DNA of 6,239 bases from Alphaproteobacteria bacterium (GTDB taxonomy: Bacteria > Pseudomonadota > Alphaproteobacteria > Rickettsiales > JAFLCR01), in contig JAFLCR010000136.1 in NCBI GenBank assembly GCA_017302755.1, positions 1-6,239 on the forward strand, read 5' to 3'. How positions within the stretch are numbered: position 1 is the stretch's first letter; each line of letters opens with the position of its first letter. Below the pieces are notes generated by a model. That model did no database searches. It saw only the letters and a program-made list of their open reading frames with translations, and was not told where the DNA came from. Shown here piece after piece: positions 1 to 5,805 of this stretch. The position numbers were made by a program, and so were the translations under genes.

Positions 1-2
1 AT

Positions 3-86
3 GTCTTGGAGGTTACCGCCATGCAATTCCAGCTTCTCCTGGCGGAAGCGGCAAGAAAAGCGGAAGCCGCGCGCCCGCTCCAATGA
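3..86 (+). CDS. 3' end of an unidentified upstream gene (partial)
   Basis: The reading frame that begins at base 3 stays open for 27 codons and stops at the TGA at 84-86. That stop shares ATGA with the ATG of rsmA at 83, the classic arrangement of translationally coupled genes. The visible tail contains MQFQLLLAEAARKAEAARPL, an Ala/Leu/Glu/Arg-rich stretch that would form a C-terminal helix. In many proteobacteria the gene just before rsmA is pdxA, but I cannot match this tail to PdxA, so no function is given. The frame is accepted mainly for the ATGA overlap and the lack of a good ribosome binding site in front of rsmA. It could be chance open frame in GC-rich DNA. Confidence 0.4.
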   Translation, partial: VLEVTAMQFQLLLAEAARKAEAARPLQ

Positions 87-916
87 CCTTCCTTTCCGAG
101 CTTCCTCCGCTGCGCGACATTGTGCGCGAATTCGACCTGAACCCCAAGAAGTCGCTGGGCCAGAACTTCCTTTTCGATGCCAACCTGACCGACAAAATCG
201 CCCGCGCCGCCGGAAATCTTTCGGCGGGCACCACCATCGAAGTCGGCCCCGGCCCGGGCGGGCTGACGCGCTCGCTGCTGCGCGAGGGCGCAACCCGCGT
301 GGTAGCCATCGAGAAGGACCGCCGCGCCGTTGCCGCGCTGGAATCCTTGCGCGAAGCGGCGGAGGGAAAGCTCGAGATCCTGATGGCGGACGCACTCGAT
401 ATCACGCTTTGGGAATACGGCGACGCACCGCGCCGCATTGTCGCGAACCTTCCTTACAATGTTGGCACCGCGCTGCTGCTCGCCTGGCTGCCGCATATCG
501 CGCAGTTCGAGAGCTTCACGCTCATGTTCCAGAAGGAAGTTGCCCAGCGCCTGACGGCCAGGGTAGGGGACGAAGCCTATGGCCGCCTCGCCATCCATGT
601 GGGCATGGTGGCGGAAGTGGAGATCAAATTCGACATCGACCCCGCCGCGTTTTTCCCCCCGCCGAAGATCGTCTCCACGGTGGTGCGCATCACGCCGCGC
701 GCGCAACCGCTGCTCTCACCGGAAGAGATGAAGAAGCTGGAAAAAATCACCGCCGCCGCCTTCGGCCAGCGCCGCAAGATGCTGCGCGGCAGCCTGAAGG
801 GACTCGGCGTTCCGATCGAAGCGTGGCTGGAACAGGCCGGCATCGCGCCTACGCTCAGGGCCGAAGAAGTGGACTTTCCCGGCTGGTGCCGCCTGGTGCG
901 CCATTTCCCGGGATAA
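83..916 (+). CDS. rsmA: 16S rRNA (adenine(1518)-N6/adenine(1519)-N6)-dimethyltransferase RsmA (KsgA)
   Basis: RsmA uses S-adenosylmethionine to dimethylate two adjacent adenines in the 3'-terminal hairpin of 16S rRNA during late 30S assembly in the cytoplasm. The 277-residue protein has the usual family length and motif order: KSLGQNFL at residues 23-30, the SAM-binding loop EVGPGPGGLT at 53-62, the acidic residue E77 after beta-2 in AIEKD, D103 in MADAL, the catalytic NLPYN at 122-126, MFQKEVAQRL at 148-157, and the C-terminal FGQRRKMLR at 227-235. The start at 83 is chosen because MTFLSELPPLRDIV aligns with the normal N-terminus of the family. There is no clear Shine-Dalgarno, but the ATG overlaps the stop of the preceding frame, so translation is probably coupled. 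It is intact and convergent with the membrane protein gene that follows. Loss of RsmA activity gives kasugamycin resistance in other bacteria. Confidence 0.97.
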   Translation: MTFLSELPPLRDIVREFDLNPKKSLGQNFLFDANLTDKIARAAGNLSAGTTIEVGPGPGGLTRSLLREGATRVVAIEKDRRAVAALESLREAAEGKLEILMADALDITLWEYGDAPRRIVANLPYNVGTALLLAWLPHIAQFESFTLMFQKEVAQRLTARVGDEAYGRLAIHVGMVAEVEIKFDIDPAAFFPPPKIVSTVVRITPRAQPLLSPEEMKKLEKITAAAFGQRRKMLRGSLKGLGVPIEAWLEQAGIAPTLRAEEVDFPGWCRLVRHFPG

Positions 917-1086
917 AAAATTCCGATAGTAACGTCCTCTCAACATCGTCATCCCGGCGGAGGCCGGGATCCAGCCCGGCGCGGCAAGCGCCGGAAGGTT
1001 GTGTGTCTGGCATCACGCCGCTTGATTTCGCCTCCGCCGAATAAGCAAGAGGGACCATCCCGGGAGTTCTTACTGCCTTGCCCCCG
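917..1086. other. Convergent intergenic region between rsmA and the O-antigen-ligase-like gene
   Basis: This 170-bp gap separates two genes that end towards each other. Apart from the hairpins at 951-994 I see no gene. No hairpin here is followed by a clear run of T on either strand, so a canonical intrinsic terminator cannot be assigned, although the GC-rich hairpins could slow transcription from both sides. Confidence 0.6.
951..994. repeat. Double GC-rich palindrome (intergenic repeat-like element)
   Basis: Two perfect inverted repeats lie side by side. The first is ATCCCGGC (951-958), loop GGAG, GCCGGGAT (963-970), an 8-bp stem. The second is CCGGCGC (976-982), loop GGCAA, GCGCCGG (988-994), a 7-bp stem. 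From memory, the GTCATCCCGG...CCGGGAT type of palindrome is a frequent dispersed intergenic repeat in alphaproteobacteria. Dispersal in this genome cannot be shown from one copy. The place between two converging genes would also suit a bidirectional transcription or mRNA-end signal, but there is no T tract. Confidence 0.65.
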
Positions 1087-2280
1087 TCATCCTGTGCGTT
1101 GCTCTTCCCGCATGAAAAGCGTTAGCGCCGCACTGCAAAGAACGCCGGTGGCGATCCACCATTCCTGCCAGACCCCGTAACCGGTGAGCCCGATGATCAC
1201 ATGCGTCGTCAGCAGTCCGGCGCCGCACGCTGCCCAGGGCTGCGCAAGCGTTGATATTTGCCGGAATAGAAACCACAGCGCCGCCATGAACGCGGCCACG
1301 CCCGGCAGGCCCAGCTCCACCCAGATCTGCAGCACGCTGTTATGCGGGTGCAGCGGCATCAGGATTTTATCGGGATAGACGACCCCTTGCCCCCCCGGCA
1401 GATAGCGCGAGCTTCCAAGCCCCCATCCCAAGACGGGCTGTTCCACGGCCCGCGAAGTGGCAAATTCCCAGATATACAGTCGGTGCAACGCGCTTTGCGG
1501 AAACCCCGCCAGCGCGCTGTTAGCAAGCGGTTCGGCGCGCAGCTGCGTGAACCCCGCGAGCATCGCCGCGAGAAAGAGCGGCGCCGCCCAGGCGAGCAGG
1601 CGCGCGAAGCCGGGCTTCCAGGCTGTCACCGCGGCCACGCCTACGCCGGCCAGCAGGCCCAGCGTCGCCGATTGCGATTCCATCGGCAGTACCGTCGCCG
1701 CGGTGGCGACCAGCAGCGTGCCGCACGCTATTGTGCGTCTTCCCGGGGCAAGACGCCGCCACAGCAGCCCAACCAGCGGCCACATCAGCACGGCGAGGAT
1801 GCAGACGCTGCGATTGAGCCGGTGATCTTTCCAGTACAGCGGATCCTTGCCCATCGTGACCCCTTGCGTCAGATGCGCGAGCCAGATCGCGCCCAACCCC
1901 AGCGCGAACCCGGTGACGAGCAGGCGCAGCGGCGCAGGCGAGGCAGGCAGCATGCGATGCACGGCCCAGGCGACGGCCAGCATGCCGCTGAGTTTGGCGG
2001 CGTGCACGAGCGTAGCCTGCGGCTCAATCGACCAGCACAGCGTGACCACGCCCCACAACAGCAGCCCCGCCGCGCCGAACCAGAACCCGCGCGCCATAGG
2101 AAACAAAGGCGCATCCTTCGCCCAGGCCGCGGCCAGCAGCGCGAGCGCAACGGCCAGGGGCGTCATGCCGATCGGCGAATAGACGGCGAGCAGGGGCATC
2201 AAGGCGAGAGCAAGAAACACGCCCCGCGCGGCATATGGCTGTAGGGAAGCGATTGGCATGGCCGGAGCATAAGCGAGCAT
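1087..2280 (-). CDS. O-antigen ligase / polymerase family membrane protein (Wzy_C domain)
   Basis: The 397-residue protein is very hydrophobic, with roughly ten to twelve predicted membrane segments by eye (for example residues 18-52, 67-85, 95-136, 158-199, 205-245, 318-340, 350-390). Between the last two groups lies a long loop with the hallmarks of the WaaL/Wzy_C family: RLYIWEFA at 267-274, PVLGWGLGSSR at 282-292, and HPHNSVLQIWVELGLPG at 311-327, where HxHN and the following xLGxxG are typical of the family. Such proteins join O-antigen to the lipid A core, polymerise polysaccharide or, in some cases, glycosylate proteins, acting on undecaprenyl-linked substrates at the periplasmic face. 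Which of these applies cannot be told from sequence. The ATG at 2280 is preferred over one at 2259 because GAGG lies just upstream, though its spacing is short. No other glycan genes are next to it. It follows gmk on the same strand with the 82-bp repeats between. Confidence 0.88.
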   Translation of the reverse strand: MLAYAPAMPIASLQPYAARGVFLALALMPLLAVYSPIGMTPLAVALALLAAAWAKDAPLFPMARGFWFGAAGLLLWGVVTLCWSIEPQATLVHAAKLSGMLAVAWAVHRMLPASPAPLRLLVTGFALGLGAIWLAHLTQGVTMGKDPLYWKDHRLNRSVCILAVLMWPLVGLLWRRLAPGRRTIACGTLLVATAATVLPMESQSATLGLLAGVGVAAVTAWKPGFARLLAWAAPLFLAAMLAGFTQLRAEPLANSALAGFPQSALHRLYIWEFATSRAVEQPVLGWGLGSSRYLPGGQGVVYPDKILMPLHPHNSVLQIWVELGLPGVAAFMAALWFLFRQISTLAQPWAACGAGLLTTHVIIGLTGYGVWQEWWIATGVLCSAALTLFMREEQRTG

Positions 2281-2563
2281 GACCTCGCGCGCCAGTTGGA
2301 TTGTTGATGAAAAGCCTCCGAGCCGTCAGCCCGCGCGTACGCGGCGCGCCATGTGAGCATTTCCGCGTGAGCGGAAAGCGGATCGGGCGCAAACGAACGA
2401 GGAGCCGTCAGCCCGCGCGCACGCGGCGCGCCATGTGAGCATTTCCGCGTGAGCGGAAAGCGGATCGGGCGCAAACGAACGAGGAGCCGTCAGCCCGCGC
2501 GCACGCGGCGCGCCATGTGAGCATTTCCGCGAAGCGGAAAGCGGATCGGGCGCAAACGAACAA
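2281..2563. other. Intergenic region between gmk and the O-antigen-ligase-like gene, mostly tandem repeats
   Basis: The gap is 283 bp. Bases 2321-2561 are occupied by the 82-bp tandem repeats. The remaining 40 bp (2281-2320) next to the ligase start carry no recognisable promoter or operator. Both flanking genes read on the - strand, so any gmk read-through transcript would carry the complement of the repeats in front of the ligase gene. Confidence 0.7.
2321..2561. repeat. Three-copy 82-bp tandem repeat with internal hairpins
   Basis: Three head-to-tail copies are visible: 2321-2402, 2403-2484 and 2485-2561. Each begins AGCCGTCAGCCCGCGCG; the first two end ACGAACGAGG and the third lacks the final GAGG. 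Copies 1 and 2 differ at one base (T2338 versus C2420). Copy 3 also has a one-base-shorter hairpin loop. Every copy holds two hairpins on the + strand. One is GCGCGY-ACGCG-GCGCGC (2333-2349 in copy 1). The other is TTTCCGC-GTGA-GCGGAAA (2360-2377 in copy 1, 2442-2459 in copy 2), with loop GAA in copy 3 (2524-2540). GCCC near the left end can pair with GGGC near the right end (2329-2332 with 2385-2388), enclosing both. There are no unique spacers, so this is not a CRISPR array. Since 82 is not a multiple of three, it is unlikely to encode a repeated peptide. Confidence 0.93.
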
Positions 2564-3199
2564 CTACCCGCAGAGCTGCTTCACGAACTCCGCAAGCTGC
2601 GGCTGGCGCTGGCGGCGCAGGCGCTCGGCCTGGAGGATGGACACCACATGGCCGAGGGTTTCCTCCACGTCTCGGTTCACGAGCACGTAATCGTATTCCA
2701 CCCAGTGGCTGATTTCGGCTTCGGCCTTGCTCATGCGCTTCTGCACCACCTCGGCGCTGTCCTGGGCGCGGGTGGTGAGGCGGCGTTCCAGCTCTTCCAT
2801 GGAAGGCGGAAGAATGAAGATGCTCACCAGATCTCCGCGCGCGTTCTGCGCGAGCTGGCGCGTGCCCTGCCAGTCTATGTCGAACAGCACGTCGCGCCCG
2901 CCGGCGAGCTGCGCCTCAACGAATTCCTTGGGCGTGCCGTAATGATAGTCGAACACCTTGGCGTGCTCGAGCAGCTCGTTCTCCATGGACATACGGGCGA
3001 ACTGGTCTTCGGAGACAAAGAAATAATCCTTCCCGTGCACCTCGCCCGCACGGGGTTTTCGCGTGGTGACGGAGATAGAGATGGAAAGCTGCGCGTCACG
3101 CTCGAGCAGCCGGCGGGAGATCGTCGTCTTCCCCGCGCCCGAAGGCGAGGAAAGCACGAACATCAGGCCGCGGCGCTGGAGTTTTTCGGGTTGGATCAT
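2564..3199 (-). CDS. gmk: Guanylate kinase
   Basis: Guanylate kinase transfers phosphate from ATP to GMP (and dGMP) giving GDP, an essential cytoplasmic step of nucleotide supply. From the ATG at 3199 the protein is 211 residues, the normal bacterial length. Visible motifs are the P-loop SPSGAGKT at 18-25, the GMP-binding stretch SVTTRKPRAGEVHGKDY at 43-59, DYHYGTP at 84-90, DIDWQG at 107-112, and the lid-region RLTTRAQDS at 140-148, with DYVLVNRD towards the C-terminus. The frame can be extended to a TTG at 3262, adding 21 residues (with possible ATGs at 3229 and 3220), but the extra Arg/Pro-rich residues have no counterpart in the family. The chosen ATG has a modest AAGAG three bases upstream. 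The gene is divergent from the SDR gene and intact. Confidence 0.96.
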   Translation of the reverse strand: MIQPEKLQRRGLMFVLSSPSGAGKTTISRRLLERDAQLSISISVTTRKPRAGEVHGKDYFFVSEDQFARMSMENELLEHAKVFDYHYGTPKEFVEAQLAGGRDVLFDIDWQGTRQLAQNARGDLVSIFILPPSMEELERRLTTRAQDSAEVVQKRMSKAEAEISHWVEYDYVLVNRDVEETLGHVVSILQAERLRRQRQPQLAEFVKQLCG

Positions 3200-3331
3200 A
3201 TACTCTTGGTACCGTCGCATGCGTGGCATGGCTGGACGAGCACGGCGAGGACTAGCGACCAAGTGGGAGCGCAGCCTGCGTGGCGCTTGAACGCCATCGA
3301 ATAACTTCTACCCCAGAGGAGTGAAAATACC
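3200..3331. promoter_or_regulatory. Divergent intergenic region expected to hold the gmk and SDR promoters
   Basis: The two flanking genes start in opposite directions from this 132-bp gap, so at least one promoter for each is expected here. I see a TTGAAC at 3287-3292 on the + strand, but no convincing -10 box at the right distance, so no promoter element is assigned. Confidence 0.4.
3315..3321 (+). promoter_or_regulatory. Ribosome binding site of the SDR gene
   Basis: AGAGGAG is a strong Shine-Dalgarno sequence, ten bases before the ATG at 3332, and supports that start codon. It is the clearest ribosome binding site in the window. Confidence 0.8.
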
Positions 3332-4105
3332 ATGAAAAAACCCCAAACCATCGTGATTACCGGCGCTTCCAGCGGCTTGGGCGCGGCCCTGGCGCGGGAA
3401 TACGCCGAAAAAGGGGTGACGCTGGCGCTCACCGGCCGCGACAAGGCCAGGCTGGACGCGGTGGCAAAGGAATGCCACGCCAGGGGCGCGCATGTGCGCA
3501 GCGCCGTGCTGGACATCCGCGACGCCGAGGCGGTGCGCCAGTGGCTCGCGAAGGTAAGTGAATCCTCCCCCATTGAACTGGTGATCGCCAACGCGGGCAT
3601 CTCGGCGGGCACGGGCGAGCACAAGGAGATGGAAAGCGCCGCCCAGGTGAAGGACATCTTCGACATCAACGTGCAGGGCGTATTCAACACCATTCTCCCC
3701 GTGATTCCCCAGATGCAGGCCCGCCGCAAGGGCCAGATCGCCATCATCAGCTCCCTGGCGGGGGTGGTGGGCCTTCCCGGCTCGCCCGCTTACTCGGCGA
3801 GCAAGGCCGCCGTGCGCGTCTACGGCGACGCGCTCAGGGGGCTTCTCAAGAAAGACGGCATCCGGGTTTCTGTCGTGAACCCCGGCTTCATCAAGACACC
3901 GATGACCGACGTGAACGACTACCCCATGCCGATGATCATGCCGGCGGAGAAAGCCGCCAAAAAAATCGTGCACGGCCTGACGTACAACCACGGCGTCATC
4001 GGCTTTCCGATGTTGCTGTTTGGGTTGTTGTCAATGTTGTCGGTTTATCCTTATTTTTTAAGAGATTGGCTGTTTAATAAATTGCCGGGAAAAAGTAAAA
4101 AATAA
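3332..4105 (+). CDS. Short-chain dehydrogenase/reductase (SDR) family oxidoreductase
   Basis: This 257-residue protein is a classical SDR, an NAD(P)(H)-dependent oxidoreductase with a Rossmann fold. It shows TGASSGLG at residues 10-17 for cofactor binding, D61 in LDIRD, NAG at 87-89, and the catalytic tetrad N113, S141, Y154 and K158 (YSASK at 154-158), followed by the PG motif VNPGFIKTP at 182-190. R36 after beta-2 (LTGRDKAR) suggests preference for NADP(H); this is inference from family rules. The substrate cannot be named. The C-terminal tail from about 220 (FPMLLFGLLSMLSVYPYFL) is hydrophobic and ends in basic residues, so the enzyme may touch the membrane; I recall similar tails in one group of bacterial SDRs. 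The last 100 bases are strikingly AT-rich compared with the rest. A strong Shine-Dalgarno supports the start. No operon partner is evident. Confidence 0.93.
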   Translation: MKKPQTIVITGASSGLGAALAREYAEKGVTLALTGRDKARLDAVAKECHARGAHVRSAVLDIRDAEAVRQWLAKVSESSPIELVIANAGISAGTGEHKEMESAAQVKDIFDINVQGVFNTILPVIPQMQARRKGQIAIISSLAGVVGLPGSPAYSASKAAVRVYGDALRGLLKKDGIRVSVVNPGFIKTPMTDVNDYPMPMIMPAEKAAKKIVHGLTYNHGVIGFPMLLFGLLSMLSVYPYFLRDWLFNKLPGKSKK

Positions 4106-4115
4106 GCCAAATCTG

Positions 4116-4132
4116 TCATTAATACTTAATGA
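4116..4132. promoter_or_regulatory. AT-rich perfect palindrome upstream of the PP2C-like gene
   Basis: TCATTAA (4116-4122), loop TAC, TTAATGA (4126-4132) is a perfect 7-bp inverted repeat. It lies 11 bases after the SDR stop and about 50 bases before the ATG at 4183. It could be an operator for a dimeric regulator, or a weak hairpin at the end of the SDR transcript. It is too AT-rich and lacks a T run, so a strong terminator is unlikely. Confidence 0.4.
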
Positions 4133-4182
4133 TGTGATGATAGTATTGTCTCGTGGAATTAATTTTTGCCCCGGGATAACAC

Positions 4183-5805
4183 ATGGTTGCTAACTTTATC
4201 GCAACATATAAAGCCGATCAAAACGGTTACAAACCGCATATTGCGGCACATTTCAAAGAAGACGCATCTGAAAAAGGATCGCTCGCCCGCGTTTTCGGCA
4301 CCAAGAAACCGGGCACTCCCTCTGAGGACAGCTGTCTTCTGGCAACCGGTTTCGGCAAGCCAACCAGATCGCAGGGTTTGAACCTGCTGGACGAGGCCTT
4401 CGCGGAAGCGCATGAAGCGGCCCTTGATGTGGGACGGGGCGGCGCTACGCTAGCTGCGGCCCTCAAAACTTCCGAAGGCATTGCTGTCAGGCTGGCCGGC
4501 GACGCGGTGGTTTCTCTAATAGGCAAGAACGGTGAAGTCTATCAAATCACCAAGGATCAGGTTGTGCTTGGAAAAAGCAAGCAAACCGGAAACATCGTGG
4601 ATAATCCCTATAATGGAATTGGTGCGGTTTGCAGAGGTAAATCTCCATCGACGGATGATGCGTATTTCCTAACCTACGAGCAAATTGAGCAGCTGGTCGG
4701 CAAGGATGCGCAAGTAGTGGTGATGAGCGATGGCGTTTTCGATAAAGCCAACAACTACCTGCCCGCAGTGGCGGCTCGCTTTGAGCGCGGTGATCCCGTG
4801 AACGACTTGCCCATTATTAAGCGGCAGGAGCAGATGGAATTCTTAAAGACGGCGGTAAAGCATCTGGCGGGAAAGGGATATCATGCCGGTGATGCGGATT
4901 TCGCAAACGCCTTGGCGGCGTATGTCCGTCAAACAGGCGGGGCGGATGACATCGGCATTGTTGCCATTCCGGCAACCAGACCGGTCAGGGCGGAAGATTA
5001 CGCGCTGGCGGTGGTTTCGGATGGCATGGGAGGAGAAGGCGCTGGTGATAAGGTATCGCAAGCCGCCACTAAAGCCATGGAGTCGATGCTCAAGGACAAG
5101 GCGGTGGAATTCGGAGTGCCGCAGGATGGCGGTTTGATGCGCATTAGTTGCCAGGACTTTGACCCGGAGGCTCCGATTCGGGGCAGGGGCAATATGCTGT
5201 CTGGGCTGCTGCAGAAATTCCGACCTGGCGCATTCTCTCTCAACGTAAAGATCGACTTGGGCATCGGTGAGTTTCTTGACAACGTCAAAGAGCAAATCAG
5301 TGCCTTCCAGATTGGCTCGAAAGCGGACATGGTGCTGAACACGCTGGGCAACGCTATAGAATATCGCATGCACCGCCGCGACAGCGACCGGCACATCCAT
5401 CAGGTGGGCGTGGTGCCCACGCTGGAGCAAGGCTTTCAGCAATTGCGGGCTCAAGGCCTGATTGACTCGGCCGCATTCAGTAATTTCAGTGTTAACGGTG
5501 GCGGCCAGATAAGGGCTTTGCAGATGACTTCCCGAGACCCTGGGCACTTGGTCATTCTGCAAAAAGCTTTCGAGGCCGAGGGCATGCGCACCGAGCTTCA
5601 CGCGAATTATAACGTGCTCCTTATCCGTGAAACCGATCTTCGCGTGGCGAAGGGCATGGATGCGGTCGTTGACTTTGCCAAGCAGGCTAGAGGCGCCCTA
5701 ACTGACCTTCAAGATGACGTGCAAACCAGTGGTGTCGGCTGGAAAGAAAAAATGGCGGCGCGTGATGCGCTTAAGGCGGTGGATACGGATCGCACGCGTC
5801 ACTAA
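4183..5805 (+). CDS. PP2C-like Ser/Thr phosphatase with rearranged motif order and an unknown C-terminal region
   Basis: The 540-residue protein shows signatures of PP2C (PPM) metal-dependent protein phosphatases: SEDSCLL at 47-53 (like NEDxxL), LLDEAFAEAHEAA at 68-80 and GGATLAAAL at 86-94 (like GGTTA), VRLAGDAVVSLI at 102-113 (like the GDS strand), VVVMSDGVFD at 178-187, and GGADDIGIVAI at 252-262 (like the DN motif). The usual second motif, DGMGGxxxG, is absent after residue 53. Instead YALAVVSDGMGGEGAGDKVS is at 273-292, after the last motif. The presumed metal ligands D49, D183, D256 and D280 are all present, so an active permuted enzyme is possible. Residues about 310-540 match nothing I know; no signal peptide or membrane segment is seen. 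The start is fixed by an in-frame TAA at 4177-4179; the ribosome binding site is weak. The gene ends with TAATAG and overlaps the neighbouring stop on the other strand. GC is lower than in its neighbours. Family assignment is fairly sure; activity and targets are unknown. Confidence 0.75.
   Translation: MVANFIATYKADQNGYKPHIAAHFKEDASEKGSLARVFGTKKPGTPSEDSCLLATGFGKPTRSQGLNLLDEAFAEAHEAALDVGRGGATLAAALKTSEGIAVRLAGDAVVSLIGKNGEVYQITKDQVVLGKSKQTGNIVDNPYNGIGAVCRGKSPSTDDAYFLTYEQIEQLVGKDAQVVVMSDGVFDKANNYLPAVAARFERGDPVNDLPIIKRQEQMEFLKTAVKHLAGKGYHAGDADFANALAAYVRQTGGADDIGIVAIPATRPVRAEDYALAVVSDGMGGEGAGDKVSQAATKAMESMLKDKAVEFGVPQDGGLMRISCQDFDPEAPIRGRGNMLSGLLQKFRPGAFSLNVKIDLGIGEFLDNVKEQISAFQIGSKADMVLNTLGNAIEYRMHRRDSDRHIHQVGVVPTLEQGFQQLRAQGLIDSAAFSNFSVNGGGQIRALQMTSRDPGHLVILQKAFEAEGMRTELHANYNVLLIRETDLRVAKGMDAVVDFAKQARGALTDLQDDVQTSGVGWKEKMAARDALKAVDTDRTRH

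Noticed and set aside
3..86. Naming the first partial frame pdxA from the usual gene order
   Set aside because: The visible tail does not resemble a PdxA C-terminus that I can recall, so gene order alone is not enough.
1..1044. A 347-codon + strand open frame starting at base 1
   Set aside because: It runs over rsmA in another frame, is Arg/Pro-rich shadow sequence, and has no family motifs. The rsmA frame carries all the conserved motifs.
1342..2244. A 300-codon + strand open frame
   Set aside because: It is the antisense shadow of the ligase-like gene, with Arg/Gln-rich low-complexity composition and no motifs, whereas the - strand frame shows membrane segments and the HPHN motif.
2024..2474. 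Two - strand open frames containing repeated MRPIRFPLTRKCSHGAPR-like peptides
   Set aside because: They arise from the 82-bp repeats. Since 82 is not a multiple of three, the peptide changes frame in each copy, and the frames run into the ligase-like gene.
2321..2561. CRISPR array
   Set aside because: The copies are contiguous 82-bp units with no unique spacers, and no cas genes are present.
3200..3262. N-terminal extension of gmk to a TTG start
   Set aside because: The 21 extra residues have no family counterpart, and the ATG at 3199 gives normal length.
2648..3304. A 218-codon + strand open frame opposite gmk
   Set aside because: It is the complement of a clear guanylate kinase gene and carries no recognisable motifs.
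3196..3991. Long - strand open frames opposite the SDR gene
   Set aside because: They are shadows of the SDR gene, which has a strong ribosome binding site and complete catalytic motifs.
4843..5601. A 252-codon - strand open frame opposite the PP2C-like gene
   Set aside because: It shows no motifs and is antisense to the frame with PP2C signatures.
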